Source: Paracoccaceae bacterium | GTDB lineage: Bacteria > Pseudomonadota > Alphaproteobacteria > Rhodobacterales > Rhodobacteraceae | NCBI GenBank assembly: GCA_028284705.1 | Contig: JANQRE010000016.1 | Location: 1-64,000 of the forward strand | DNA: 64,000 nucleotides | Direction: 5' to 3' | In this document: positions 8,932-18,717 of the stretch, one piece after another | Position numbering within the stretch: position 1 is the first letter of the stretch | Layout of the letters: every line of letters begins with the position of its first letter | The notes under the pieces: generated by a model | Seen by the model: the letters and a program-made list of their open reading frames with translations, nothing else | Databases searched by the model: none | What the model was told of the DNA's origin: nothing | Made by a program: the position numbers and the translations under genes

Positions 8932-10299
8932 ATGGACGGAACAGTTCTTGTCGCAGATGATGACCGCACCATCCGCACCGTGCTGACGCAGGCGCTGACG
9001 CGGGCAGGGTGCAAGGTACATGCCACCTCGTCACTCACCACGCTGATGCGGTGGGTCGGAGAGGGCAAGGGCGATCTGGTGATCTCGGATGTGGTGATGC
9101 CTGATGGGAACGGGCTCGAGATGCTGCCCAAGATCACCGATGAGCGGCCCAATCTGCCGGTGATCATCATCTCGGCACAGAACACGATCATGACGGCAAT
9201 CCAGGCGACCGAGGCGGAGGCCTATGACTACCTGCCGAAGCCGTTCGATCTGCCGGATCTGATGAAACGCTCGGCCCGTGCCCTAGAGCGCAAACGCATC
9301 CGTCCGGTGGAGCGTGCGGAGCCCGACCCCGAGCCCGGTGACGACCTGCCGCTCGTGGGGCGCACGCCGGTGATGCAGGAGCTTTACCGGCTGGTGGCGC
9401 GGGTGATGAATACCGATCTGGCGGTGATGATTTCCGGCGAAAGCGGCACCGGCAAAAGCCTGATTGCGCGGGCAATCCACGATTTCTCCGACCGGCGCAG
9501 CCTGCCATTTGTCACCGCGACCCCTGCGGATATGGCGGCGATTGAAGGACCGGCGACGATCCTGAGCCGGGCGCGGGGTGGCTCGATCTTGTTTGATGAA
9601 GTCGGGGACTTGGACGAGGACGCGCAGGCGCGGGTGGTCCGGATGCTCGACAGTCTGACCAGCGATGCGCCGCGGATCATGGCGACCTCGCAGCAGGATC
9701 TGATGGAGAAGATGGAATCCGGTGCCTTCCGGCAGGATCTGTTCTATCGGCTCGGCGGGGTGACCATCACCGTGCCGTCGCTGCGGGAAAGGGTGGAGGA
9801 TATCGCTCTACTGACCGATCATTTTCTGGCGCGCACCGAACGCGAGGGTGCGCCGGCGCGGCGGTTCTCCAAGGACGCGATGGAGATGATCCGCGCCTAT
9901 TCCTGGCCCGGAAATGTGCGCCAGCTGGAGAACGCCGTGCGGCGTCTGGTGGTGACCAGCCCGGAAGAAGAGATCGGGCGCGGGGACGTGGAACTGGTGC
10001 TGGGCAATCAGCCGGAGGTAGAGCCGCTGATGGGCGGCGGTGACAGCGAGAAATTGTCGGCCTCTGTGGCCAAACACCTGCGCCGATACTTCGATTTGCA
10101 TGGAGGTGTGTTGCCACCTCCCGGCCTATATCAGCGGATTTTGCGGGAAATCGAACTGCCGCTCATTGAGATCGCTTTGGACGCGACAGGCGGAAATCAG
10201 GCTAAATGTGCCGATTTGCTTGGCATCAACCGCAATACCTTGCGCAAAAAAGTGACCGACCTCGATATTCGCGTGACACGTCGCCGCAAACTGATGTAG
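8932..10299 (+). CDS. ntrC: Nitrogen regulation response regulator NtrC, GAFTGA-less
   Basis: 455 aa: receiver domain with phosphoacceptor Asp53, AAA+ domain with Walker A GESGTGKS (about 169-176) and Walker [10 protein letters not shown], and a C-terminal Fis-type HTH ([24 protein letters not shown]). The segment between the Walker motifs is shortened and has no GAFTGA loop, the part that contacts sigma-54. This is the known state of Rhodobacter capsulatus NtrC, which activates the sigma-70-type polymerase. Expected targets include amtB and its own operon. Confidence 0.96.
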   Translation: MDGTVLVADDDRTIRTVLTQALTRAGCKVHATSSLTTLMRWVGEGKGDLVISDVVMPDGNGLEMLPKITDERPNLPVIIISAQNTIMTAIQATEAEAYDYLPKPFDLPDLMKRSARALERKRIRPVERAEPDPEPGDDLPLVGRTPVMQELYRLVARVMNTDLAVMISGESGTGKSLIARAIHDFSDRRSLPFVTATPADMAAIEGPATILSRARGGSILFDEVGDLDEDAQARVVRMLDSLTSDAPRIMATSQQDLMEKMESGAFRQDLFYRLGGVTITVPSLRERVEDIALLTDHFLARTEREGAPARRFSKDAMEMIRAYSWPGNVRQLENAVRRLVVTSPEEEIGRGDVELVLGNQPEVEPLMGGGDSEKLSASVAKHLRRYFDLHGGVLPPPGLYQRILREIELPLIEIALDATGGNQAKCADLLGINRNTLRKKVTDLDIRVTRRRKLM

Positions 10300-10380
10300 T
10301 ATCGCCACAGTCACCGTGGCAAATGGGCCTCAGAGGTTCAGGGATCACATAAATAAGACGTGGCAAGGCGGTAAGAACAC

Positions 10381-12624
10381 ATGAAAACTCCCGCGAAAGT
10401 CGGGACATGGGAGCGTTTGAATCAGGTGCGTCGGCAGCGCAAGGTTCAGACATTTGCGACCTTCGGGCTGGTGGCTTTGGGCCCCATTCTGGCTGTTCTC
10501 ACCTATATCGGGTTGGGGCCTGCGGAGCTTGATCCGACCTCGAGCGGCATTCGTCTTATTCTGCTGGCTGACCTTGTCTATGTGCTGGTGATTGCGGCGC
10601 TGGTCTTGCAGCGCATTGCCAAGATGGTGGCGGCGCGCCGAGCGCGGTCCGCCGGATCGCAATTGCACCTGCGACTGACGGGGGTGTTTGCGCTTGTGGC
10701 GCTTGTGCCCACGGTTCTTGTGGCGGTGTTTGCCGTCGTGACGCTGAATTTCGGGCTGGAGGGGTGGTTTTCGGACCGGGTGCGGAATGTGGTGGGCACC
10801 TCCTTGTCGGCGGCGGAGGCCTATGAGCGGGAGCAGGTTCAAAACCTCGAAGCGGACACGCGCATCCTCGCTGGTTACATGAACATCGCACGGCAAGCCA
10901 CTAATTTCATGTCAGATGCTGACACGCGCCAGATCCTCAGCCAGGCGCAATCCCGGATACAGCGGGGGCTGAAGGAGGCCTATCTGGTGGATGGGCTGGG
11001 CAACATCACGGCCCGTGGGGAGCGGTCCTATCTGTTCGATTTTGAGGTCATCACGGCGGAGCATATGGAGCGCGCCGCGAATGGTGAATTGGTCGTCATC
11101 GAGGATTGGGACAACAATGAATTTCGCGCGCTTCTGCGGCTGACGGCCTTTGTCGACCGGTATCTCTATATTTCGAGGTCGGTGGACGGCGAAATTCTGA
11201 GCCTGCTGGACGACACGCAAGAGACGGTGCGGCTCTACCAGCAGCTTGAGAACGACCGTGGGCGTCTGCTCTTTGAGTTCGGGCTGATCTATCTCGGTTT
11301 TGCGGTCATCCTGATCCTTGCGGCGATCTGGGGTGGTCTGTGGTTTGCGGAACGGCTGGCGCGACCGGTTGGGCGTCTGGCCTCGGCGGCACAACGTGTG
11401 GGTGCGGGAGACCTGGACGTGCGGGTGCTGGAAAGCCGGGGCGATGATGAGATCGCAATGCTGGGGCGGCTGTTCAATCAGATGACGCGGCAGTTGAAAG
11501 GGCAGCGTGACACGCTTCTGGAAAACACCGAACAGATCGAGCGCCGTCGTCGGTTGTTTGACTCGGTTTTGGGGTCTGTGACCGCTGGCGTGATCGGCGT
11601 GAATGCCGATGGGGCGATTACCTTCATGAACCGCTCGGCTCTGCGATTGCTTGATCTGACTGCGGAGCCTTTGGGTGATCCGCTTCAGGATGTCATCCCG
11701 GAATTTTCGTCCCTTTTCAATCGTGTAGCCGCAAGCAATTCCGGTGCCGGGCAGGAAGAGTTGAAACTGACGCGCCGCGGGCAGTTGGAAAGCCTGTTGG
11801 TGCGGATCGCCAACCGGACCTCGGAAGACGGGGACCTTGAAGGCTATGTGATTGCCTTTGATGATGTGACCGAACTCGTCTCCGCCCAAAAGATGGCCGC
11901 CTGGGGCGACGTGGCGCGGCGCATTGCCCATGAGATCAAGAACCCGCTGACCCCGATCCAACTGTCGGCTGAGCGTCTGAAACGTAAATTCATGCCGCTG
12001 GCGGGCGATGAGGCGGAGGCGCTGGAGCAATATACAGATGTGATCGTGCGCCAGACCAATGATCTGAGGCGCATCGTCGATGAGTTTTCCAAATTTGCTC
12101 GCATGCCCGAGCCGGAGCGGCGCGAAGCCGATCTGATGAAGCTGATTTCCGACGCCGTGGTGCTGCAACGCTCCGGCCAGCCGGATGTGAAGATCGGGCT
12201 CAATACAGATGCGGATGAAATCCTGACCGAGATCGACCAGACCATGATCGGGCAGGCGATGACGAACCTGATCAAGAATGCGGGCGAGGCGATTGAAAGC
12301 TATGCAGAGGAGGGCGCGCATGAAGGCCATGCCCCGGAAATCCGTGTCGCGGTCGAGACCGCGCCGACAATTGTGGAAATCCGCATCGCCGACAATGGGA
12401 TCGGCCTGCCGGAGGACCGTGCGCGGCTCTTTGAGCCTTATGTAACGACGCGCGAGAAGGGCACCGGCCTCGGCTTGCCCATCGTGAAGAAGATCATTGA
12501 AGAGCATGGTGGCACGCTGTCCCTGCGCGACGCGCCTGCCTTTGACGACAGCGGCCATGTGGGCGCCATGGCTGTGATAACCCTGCCGCGGCTCGGGAGC
12601 GCGGTGACGAAACATGTGGCCTGA
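10381..12624 (+). CDS. ntrY: Nitrogen/redox sensor histidine kinase NtrY
   Basis: 747 aa membrane sensor. Several N-terminal hydrophobic helices (about residues 20-130) enclose a periplasmic part, followed by another helix near 300-320 (YLGFAVILILAAIWGGLWF), a HAMP segment (ARPVGRLASAAQRVGAGDLDVR), a PAS domain, HisKA with His in IAHEIKNPLTPIQLSAERL and a HATPase domain (NLIKNAGEAIE, GTGLGLPIV). It pairs with NtrX 34 bp downstream and has been linked to nitrogen use and to oxygen or envelope signals in other Alphaproteobacteria. It is separated from ntrC by 81 bp that hold only a weak GCCAC/GTGGC hairpin. Confidence 0.95.
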   Translation: MKTPAKVGTWERLNQVRRQRKVQTFATFGLVALGPILAVLTYIGLGPAELDPTSSGIRLILLADLVYVLVIAALVLQRIAKMVAARRARSAGSQLHLRLTGVFALVALVPTVLVAVFAVVTLNFGLEGWFSDRVRNVVGTSLSAAEAYEREQVQNLEADTRILAGYMNIARQATNFMSDADTRQILSQAQSRIQRGLKEAYLVDGLGNITARGERSYLFDFEVITAEHMERAANGELVVIEDWDNNEFRALLRLTAFVDRYLYISRSVDGEILSLLDDTQETVRLYQQLENDRGRLLFEFGLIYLGFAVILILAAIWGGLWFAERLARPVGRLASAAQRVGAGDLDVRVLESRGDDEIAMLGRLFNQMTRQLKGQRDTLLENTEQIERRRRLFDSVLGSVTAGVIGVNADGAITFMNRSALRLLDLTAEPLGDPLQDVIPEFSSLFNRVAASNSGAGQEELKLTRRGQLESLLVRIANRTSEDGDLEGYVIAFDDVTELVSAQKMAAWGDVARRIAHEIKNPLTPIQLSAERLKRKFMPLAGDEAEALEQYTDVIVRQTNDLRRIVDEFSKFARMPEPERREADLMKLISDAVVLQRSGQPDVKIGLNTDADEILTEIDQTMIGQAMTNLIKNAGEAIESYAEEGAHEGHAPEIRVAVETAPTIVEIRIADNGIGLPEDRARLFEPYVTTREKGTGLGLPIVKKIIEEHGGTLSLRDAPAFDDSGHVGAMAVITLPRLGSAVTKHVA

Positions 12625-12657
12625 GGATGGGCCGAAAAGACATTAAGGAGCAGTGAC

Positions 12658-14082
12658 ATGAGCGATATCCTGATTGTTGATGACGAGCGTGATATTCGGG
12701 AACTGATCTCGGATATTTTGAAGGACGAGGGCTATTCCACGCGGCTCGCGGGCACCTCGGATGCCTGTATGGCGGAATTGAACAAGGAACCGCCGGCGCT
12801 GATGATCCTGGACATCTGGCTGAAGGACTCGGCGATGGACGGGATCGACATTCTGAAACATGTGAAACGCGACAACCCGGATGTGCCGGTGGTGATCATT
12901 TCCGGTCACGGGAACATCGAGATCGCTGTGGCAGCGATCAAACAGGGCGCTTACGATTTCATCGAAAAACCCTTTAATATCGACCAGTTGATGGTGGTGA
13001 TCTCCCGCGCGATGGAGACCTCGCGGTTGCGGCGTGAGAACAATCAGCTCAAGCGCGGCGAAGTGGCGAGCGCCGATATGATCGGCGAAAGTGCGGCTTT
13101 CAAAGCGCTGCAATCGCAATTGGACAAGGTCACGAATTCCAATGCGCGCGTGATGCTGACCGGACCTGCTGGCGCTGGCAAGGACGTGGCGGCGCATTAC
13201 ATCCATGCCAATTCCAACCGGGCGAATGCACCTTTCGTGACGGTGAACTGCGCGACTGTTGAACCCGAACGCATGGAGGAAGTGCTCTTTGGCCGTGAAA
13301 GCAAGGAGCGGGGCATCGAACCGGGCCTTCTGGAGCAGGCCCATGGCGGCATCATCTTCTTTGACGAGGTGGCGGATATGCCGCTCGGCACCCAATCCAA
13401 AATTCTTAGGGTGCTGGTGGAGCAGCAGTTCCAGCGGGTTGGTGGCAATGACAAAGTGCGAGTCGACCTGCGAGTAATTTCCAGCACGAACAAGGACTTG
13501 CAGGCGGAAATTAATGCTGGCAAGTTCCGTGAAGAGCTGTACCACCGTCTTAACGTTGTGCCGATCCAGGTGCCGAGCCTGGAGGATCGCCGCGAGGACA
13601 TCCCGACACTCGCGCATTTCTTCATGGAGCAGTTCAACAAGGTGCAGGGCATGCCGCTGAGAAAGCTCGGCGATGAGGCCAAGACCCTGCTGCAAACGAT
13701 GAATTGGCCAGGAAATATCCGGCAATTGCGCAATGTGATTGAGCGAATTTTGATTCTTGGGCCGGATACCGAAGAGGTCGACGCCAAGGAACTGCCGCAA
13801 GGCGGTGAAAGCGAGGAGGCCAGTTCCGGGGTGCTGATCTCCGGCAATCTGGCCACGTTACCGCTTCGGGAGGCGCGAGAGTTGTTTGAGCGGGAATATC
13901 TGATGACCCAGATCAACCGTTTCGGCGGGAATATCTCGCGCACGGCCTCTTTTGTGGGCATGGAGCGTTCGGCGCTGCACCGAAAGCTGAAATCGCTGGG
14001 CGTTGTGACCTCCAATAAGCAAGGCGCACGGGTCGCCGAAGTGCAAAAAGACGAGGATTTACAGGCCACCGGCACGGATTGA
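12658..14082 (+). CDS. ntrX: Response regulator NtrX, GAFTGA-less
   Basis: 474 aa: receiver domain with Asp52 (MILDIWL), AAA+ domain with Walker A GPAGAGKD and Walker B GIIFFDEVAD, and a C-terminal HTH (RFGGNISRTASFVGMERSALHRKLKSL). As in the neighbouring NtrC, the sigma-54-contacting GAFTGA loop is absent; the equivalent stretch reads VLFGRESKERGIEPG. Cognate regulator of NtrY. A GGAG-like ribosome site (AAGGAGCAGTGAC) lies just before the ATG. Confidence 0.95.
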   Translation: MSDILIVDDERDIRELISDILKDEGYSTRLAGTSDACMAELNKEPPALMILDIWLKDSAMDGIDILKHVKRDNPDVPVVIISGHGNIEIAVAAIKQGAYDFIEKPFNIDQLMVVISRAMETSRLRRENNQLKRGEVASADMIGESAAFKALQSQLDKVTNSNARVMLTGPAGAGKDVAAHYIHANSNRANAPFVTVNCATVEPERMEEVLFGRESKERGIEPGLLEQAHGGIIFFDEVADMPLGTQSKILRVLVEQQFQRVGGNDKVRVDLRVISSTNKDLQAEINAGKFREELYHRLNVVPIQVPSLEDRREDIPTLAHFFMEQFNKVQGMPLRKLGDEAKTLLQTMNWPGNIRQLRNVIERILILGPDTEEVDAKELPQGGESEEASSGVLISGNLATLPLREARELFEREYLMTQINRFGGNISRTASFVGMERSALHRKLKSLGVVTSNKQGARVAEVQKDEDLQATGTD

Positions 14083-14169
14083 GGCGGCAGTGAGGGCCCG
14101 CGCGATGTCTGTTGACCGCTTTCGCCCCATCTGCCATGCAAGGCTTTCGAAACCACCGAGGGTCTTCGG

Positions 14170-15546
14170 ATGAAGGTCATTATTTGCGGGGCCGGGCAGG
14201 TCGGCTGGCAGATTGCGCGGCATCTTTCGGGTGAAAAGAACGATGTGACGGTCGTCGATAACAACCCCGAACTGGTGCGCCGCGCAACCGATAGCCTGGA
14301 TGTGCAGGGTATCACCGGTTTTGCCAGCTATCCCGATATTCTGGAAGCTGCCGGTGCGCGTGACGCCGATATGGTGATTGCCGCGACGTTTTCCGACGAG
14401 GTGAACATGGTCACCTGTCAGGTGGCGCATTCGGTCTTTGCTGTGCCGCGGAAAATCGCACGGCTGCGCTCGCAAAGCTATCTGACCGCGATCTATTCCG
14501 ACCTTTACCGCCGCGATCACATGCCGATTGATGTGGTGATCAGCCCGGAAAAGGAAGTCGCGGAAGCCGCCTTGCAGCGTTTGGCGGCGCCTGCAGCGTT
14601 CGACACGGAGTATTTCCTGGAAGGTAAAGCGCAGCTTTTGGGCGTGTCGCTGGACGAGGACTGCCCGGTGATCAACACGCCGCTGCGGCAACTCACGGAC
14701 CTCTTTTCGACGCTTCGGGCCATTGTTGTCGGCGTGCGGCGCGAGGGGAACCTGTTTGCGCCGAATGCGGGTGATCAGCTTTTTGCAGGCGACCAGATCT
14801 ATGTCTGCACCCATCGCGATGACGTGCCGCGCACGATGGAAATCTTCGGCAAGACCAACACGAAACAAGAGCGTGTGGTGATTATCGGCGGCGGCAATGT
14901 CGGGCTTGCTGTGGCGCGGGCGCTGGAGGCGCGGACCGAGCGCATTCGGGCGAAAGTCATCGAAAAGAACCGCCATTGTGCGGAACTGGCCGCCAATGCG
15001 CTGGAGCGCACGATTGTGCTGAATGGCGACGGGCTGAACGCCGAACTTCTGGCGGAGGCGAATGTTGCGCGGGCCGATGCGGTGCTGGCGGTGACGGATG
15101 ATGACAAGACCAACATTCTGGTCTCGGTGCGGGCGAAGGCAGAGGGTTGCCCCATGGCGATCACGCTGGTCAATGACCCGACGCTGACGCCGCTGATGGA
15201 CCCGCTGAGCATCGACGCCTATATCAACCCGCGCGCTACCACCGTGTCCTCGATCCTGCGCCATATCCGCCATGGGCGGGTGCGCCAGATTTACTCCATC
15301 GGCGATGCGGAGGCGGAGGTGATTGAGGCGCAGGTGCTCTCCACCTCGCCGATCACGGGCCAGGCGATCCGCGATATCGACTTTCCCGAAGGTGTGCTGG
15401 TGGGCGCGCTGATGAAAGACGGGAAAGTGGTGCGACCGACAGGCTCGACCAAGGTCGAGGAGAGCGATGTGATCGTGCTCTTCTCAATGGCCGCGGCGGT
15501 GCCGGAGGTGGAGCGGCTGCTGCAGGTCACCATCGATTTCTTCTAG
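14170..15546 (+). CDS. trkA: Trk potassium uptake NAD-binding subunit TrkA
   Basis: 458 aa with two RCK modules. Each half starts with a Rossmann fold: VIICGAGQVGWQIARHLS at the N-terminus and VVIIGGGNVGLAVARAL near residue 235. Each half ends in a TrkA-C domain (for example SPITGQAIRDIDFPEGVLVGAL). TrkA is the cytoplasmic gating ring for TrkH. It sits between ntrX and trkH, an order widely conserved in Alphaproteobacteria; trkH starts 16 bp downstream. Confidence 0.96.
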   Translation: MKVIICGAGQVGWQIARHLSGEKNDVTVVDNNPELVRRATDSLDVQGITGFASYPDILEAAGARDADMVIAATFSDEVNMVTCQVAHSVFAVPRKIARLRSQSYLTAIYSDLYRRDHMPIDVVISPEKEVAEAALQRLAAPAAFDTEYFLEGKAQLLGVSLDEDCPVINTPLRQLTDLFSTLRAIVVGVRREGNLFAPNAGDQLFAGDQIYVCTHRDDVPRTMEIFGKTNTKQERVVIIGGGNVGLAVARALEARTERIRAKVIEKNRHCAELAANALERTIVLNGDGLNAELLAEANVARADAVLAVTDDDKTNILVSVRAKAEGCPMAITLVNDPTLTPLMDPLSIDAYINPRATTVSSILRHIRHGRVRQIYSIGDAEAEVIEAQVLSTSPITGQAIRDIDFPEGVLVGALMKDGKVVRPTGSTKVEESDVIVLFSMAAAVPEVERLLQVTIDFF

Positions 15547-15562
15547 AGGAGCGCCGGGCGCG

Positions 15563-17074
15563 ATGTCCTTGCTCTACCGATTGCCGCTTTTTGTGATCCT
15601 GATGGGGATCGGGTCGCTGGCGATGCTGATCCCGGCGATCCACGCCTATGCTCTGGATTTGCACCGGGTCGGGCAGCCGTTTCTCTATGGGGCAGTGCTC
15701 TTCGGCGTCTTGTCGTTGCTTTTGGGCGTGGCCACGATGGGGCGGGCCTCGGTGAATGCGGCCCGCACACAGCTTTTGACGCTGTGTCTCGCCTATCTCG
15801 GCCTGCCGCTGCTTCTGGCCTTGCCGATGCGCGAAGCCATTGGAGATGCACGACTTTTCACCGTCTATTTCGAGATGGTGTCGAGTTTCACCACCACCGG
15901 CGCCACGGTGTTCGACACGGTCGGACGCCTCAGCCCGCCGTTGCATCTCTGGCGCGGGCTCGTCGGTTGGATGGGCGGGTTCTTCATCCTTCTGACCGCG
16001 GCGGCGATCCTCGCGCCACTGAACCTCGGTGGATTTGAGGTGTTGCGTACCACGATCAAGGGCAATGCGGCTGCCGAGCAGACCATTGGAGCGGCGGATA
16101 TGTCCGAGCGGCTGGTGCGGTTCACGCTGAAGCTTTTCCCGCTTTATCTCGCCGCTACGCTGGTTCTGTGGTTCGTGCTGATTGTTGCGAGCAACACGCC
16201 GTTTCACGGGCTCATGCTGTCGATGGCGACGCTCTCGACCAGTGGCATCCTGCCGGGTCGTCCGCTGGAGGAGATGAATACCGGTTTCTGGACCGAAGCG
16301 GCGATTTTCGTCTTTCTGATCGCGGCGATCACCCGCCAGACCTTTGCCCGCGATGCCGGGAAACTCTACTGGTCGGCGCTGAAAGAGGATCGCGAGCTGA
16401 AATTCGCCTTCATTGTGGTCTCGGCCCTGACACTGGCACTGTTCATGCGGCATTGGATCGGTGCCTTCGACATTAATGAGCAGGACAACTTTACCATCGC
16501 GGCGCAAGCGCTCTGGGGGGCACTCTTTTCGATCCTATCGTTCCTCACGACCACAGGCTTTGTCTCGGCCGATTGGGACACGGCACAAAGCTGGTCGGCG
16601 CTGCCGACCCCGGGCCTGATCTTTGCAGGGCTTGCAATGCTGGGCGGGGGCGTGGCGACCACGGCGGGCGGGCTGAAACTCTTGCGGGTTTATGCGCTCT
16701 ACAAAAACGGCGTGCGCGAGATGGAGCGGCTGGTGCATCCAAGCTCTGTCGGGTCAGGCGGCGGGCTGGGGCGCGAACTCAGGCGCGACGGGGCCTTCGT
16801 GGCCTGGATTTTCTTCATGCTCTATTCGATGTCCATCGCAGTTTTCATCGTCGCGCTGAGCCTCTCGGGCTTGCGCTTTGAAGACGCGACAGGCTTTGCC
16901 ATCTCGGCACTCAGCACCACCGGACCGCTGGCCGAGCAGGTGGTTCTCGACGGCATCGACTACCGCGATCTGGGGGATCCTGCGCGCATCATTCTGATCG
17001 GGGCGATGGTCTTGGGACGGCTTGAGACATTGGCCATCATCGCGCTTTTCAACCCCGAGTTCTGGCGGAACTGA
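15563..17074 (+). CDS. trkH: Trk potassium transporter membrane subunit TrkH
   Basis: 503 aa inner-membrane protein with about ten helices arranged as repeated M1-P-M2 units. Selectivity-filter-like turns such as SSFTTTGATVF, MATLSTSGILPG, LSFLTTTGFVS and SALSTTGPLAE are seen in order, one per repeat. It conducts potassium inward together with TrkA, encoded just upstream. Confidence 0.96.
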   Translation: MSLLYRLPLFVILMGIGSLAMLIPAIHAYALDLHRVGQPFLYGAVLFGVLSLLLGVATMGRASVNAARTQLLTLCLAYLGLPLLLALPMREAIGDARLFTVYFEMVSSFTTTGATVFDTVGRLSPPLHLWRGLVGWMGGFFILLTAAAILAPLNLGGFEVLRTTIKGNAAAEQTIGAADMSERLVRFTLKLFPLYLAATLVLWFVLIVASNTPFHGLMLSMATLSTSGILPGRPLEEMNTGFWTEAAIFVFLIAAITRQTFARDAGKLYWSALKEDRELKFAFIVVSALTLALFMRHWIGAFDINEQDNFTIAAQALWGALFSILSFLTTTGFVSADWDTAQSWSALPTPGLIFAGLAMLGGGVATTAGGLKLLRVYALYKNGVREMERLVHPSSVGSGGGLGRELRRDGAFVAWIFFMLYSMSIAVFIVALSLSGLRFEDATGFAISALSTTGPLAEQVVLDGIDYRDLGDPARIILIGAMVLGRLETLAIIALFNPEFWRN

Positions 17075-17102
17075 GCCGATGGGAAAATAGGCCACTGTAA
17101 AA

Positions 17103-17116
17103 CCCTGAATTCAGGG
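17103..17116. terminator. Palindrome after trkH, possible weak terminator
   Basis: CCCTGAATTCAGGG is a perfect 14-bp palindrome 29 bp after the trkH stop, followed by GTGGAATCTTTT. It could form a short hairpin ending the trkA-trkH message, or be an operator for hfq, which starts about 94 bp later. No clear hfq promoter was seen in the same gap. Confidence 0.35.
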
Positions 17117-17209
17117 GTGGAATCTTTTCAAAACCCACTCCATACTGCGCGAAATTGGGACGGGGGTGCCGAAATTGTCGGTACCAGGCTAGCAAAAGGC
17201 GAGAGAACC

Positions 17210-17443
17210 ATGGCCTCTGACAAGCAGAATTTGCAGGACGCATTTCTTAACCATGTTCGAAAGACCAAGATTCCGGTCACGATCTTTCTGATCAACGGTG
17301 TCAAATTGCAGGGTGTGATCACCTGGTTTGACAATTTCTGTGTTCTGCTTCGCCGCGATGGCCAGTCGCAGCTTGTGTATAAACACGCGATCTCGACGAT
17401 CATGCCAGCGCAACCGATCAGTCTTTATGACGGTGAAGAATAA
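17210..17443 (+). CDS. hfq: RNA chaperone Hfq
   Basis: 77 aa, typical alphaproteobacterial length. [18 protein letters not shown] supplies the proximal-face Gln, [12 protein letters not shown] is the Sm1 region and YKHA (residues 57-60) the Sm2 signature. It lacks the long C-terminal tail of enterobacterial Hfq. The start was chosen at MASDKQ because GGCGAGAG lies about 8 nt upstream; the longer in-frame extension is not conserved-looking. Forms a hexamer pairing sRNAs with mRNAs; followed by hflX. Confidence 0.98.
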   Translation: MASDKQNLQDAFLNHVRKTKIPVTIFLINGVKLQGVITWFDNFCVLLRRDGQSQLVYKHAISTIMPAQPISLYDGEE

Positions 17444-17451
17444 TCCCTGAG
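17427..17451 (+). other. Candidate +1 frameshift or disrupted start of hflX
   Basis: An ATG inside the end of hfq opens M-T-V-K-N-N-P and then meets TGA as CCC-TGA (17445-17450). Skipping one T puts translation in the hflX frame, where conserved-looking HflX N-terminal sequence (TRTWVLHPDLKTEGARAP) lies upstream of the first usable TTG. The hflX frame itself has no ATG, GTG or TTG between its in-frame stop at 17434-17436 and 17533. CCC-TGA is a known +1-slippery type. A sequencing indel would look identical. Confidence 0.4.
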
Positions 17452-17532
17452 ACCACGGACGCAAAAACAACCCGCACCTGGGTTCTGCATCCTGACCTGA
17501 AGACCGAGGGCGCCCGCGCGCCGGGATATGCT

Positions 17533-18717
17533 TTGGACGAAGCGGTATCTCTGGCGGCGGCCTTGCCCGGGTTGGAGGTTGTGGGCGCTGAGATCGTGCC
17601 GTTGCCGAAAGCAAGGCCCGGGTCGCTTTTTGGCACCGGCAAGCTGGAGGAACTGGGCGCGGCCTTCAAAGCGGCTGAGATTGAGCTGGTGATCATCGAC
17701 GGGCCCGTCACGCCGGTGCAGCAGCGCAATCTGGAGCGGGACTGGAAGGTGAAACTGCTCGACCGCACGGGATTGATCCTGGAGATTTTCTCAGACCGTG
17801 CCGCGACCCGCGAGGGTGTGTTGCAGGTGGAACTTGCAGCGCTCTCCTATCAGCGCACGCGGCTGGTGCGGGCCTGGACCCACCTGGAACGCCAGCGGGG
17901 TGGATTGGGATTTGTCGGTGGTCCCGGCGAGACCCAGATCGAGGCGGATAGACGCGCGATTGACGAGGCGATCACGCGCATTCGAAGGCAACTCGCGAAA
18001 GTGGTGAAAACCCGGACATTGCACCGGGCGGCGCGTGCCAAAGTGCCGTATCCCGTCGTGGCTCTGGTGGGCTACACCAATGCCGGGAAATCGACGCTGT
18101 TCAATAGGGTCACCGGGGCGGAGGTTTTCGCCAAGGACATGCTATTTGCCACGCTTGATCCGACTATGCGGGCGGTGACCTTGCCCGATGGGTTGGAGGT
18201 GATCCTGAGCGACACGGTGGGCTTCATCTCGGACCTGCCGACCCAGCTTGTCGCGGCGTTTCGGGCGACGCTGGAGGAGGTTTTGTCCGCCGATCTGATC
18301 TTGCATGTTCGTGACATCTCGCATCCCGAAACCGAGGCGCAGGCGGAGGATGTACGGATCATTCTGGCCGAGCTTGGCGTCGGTGAAGAGCGCGCGATGT
18401 TGGAAGTGTGGAATAAGAGCGATCAACTGGACGCCGAGGCCTTGAAAACGGTCACAAATATCGCGGCGCGGGACGAGGCGATTTTTCTGACTTCGGCTGC
18501 CACGGGGCAGGGGGTCGACGCTCTGTTGGCTGCCATTCCAGGCCTTGTGCAGGACCCAGTTGAAACCGAGGAATTGGTGCTACCTTACGCGGATGGCCGC
18601 AGGCGCGCCTGGCTCTTTGAGCAAGAGGTCGTGGACCGGGAGACGCAAAGCGAGGACGGTGCGCATCTGACGGTCACCTGGTCGCAGAAACAGAAGGCGA
18701 GATTTGCCAAATTATGA
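17533..18717 (+). CDS. hflX: Ribosome-splitting GTPase HflX
   Basis: 394 aa counted from TTG 17533, but homologous-looking residues continue upstream to about 17470, so the native protein is probably near 425 aa. HflX N-domain (SLFGTGKLEEL, the glycine-rich RDGxF-like segment around TRLVRAWTHLERQRGG) precedes the G domain: G1 VALVGYTNAGKST about 176-188, G3 DTVGFISDLP, G4 NKSD. The protein binds the 50S subunit and rescues stalled ribosomes. It lies directly after hfq as in many Proteobacteria and overlaps the DUF2177 gene by 4 bp. The start problem is described in the entry at 17427-17451. Confidence 0.93.
   Translation: MDEAVSLAAALPGLEVVGAEIVPLPKARPGSLFGTGKLEELGAAFKAAEIELVIIDGPVTPVQQRNLERDWKVKLLDRTGLILEIFSDRAATREGVLQVELAALSYQRTRLVRAWTHLERQRGGLGFVGGPGETQIEADRRAIDEAITRIRRQLAKVVKTRTLHRAARAKVPYPVVALVGYTNAGKSTLFNRVTGAEVFAKDMLFATLDPTMRAVTLPDGLEVILSDTVGFISDLPTQLVAAFRATLEEVLSADLILHVRDISHPETEAQAEDVRIILAELGVGEERAMLEVWNKSDQLDAEALKTVTNIAARDEAIFLTSAATGQGVDALLAAIPGLVQDPVETEELVLPYADGRRRAWLFEQEVVDRETQSEDGAHLTVTWSQKQKARFAKL

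Noticed and set aside
10320-10380. Possible sigma-54 promoter before ntrY (GTGGCA)
   Set aside because: The TTGC half at the right spacing is missing.
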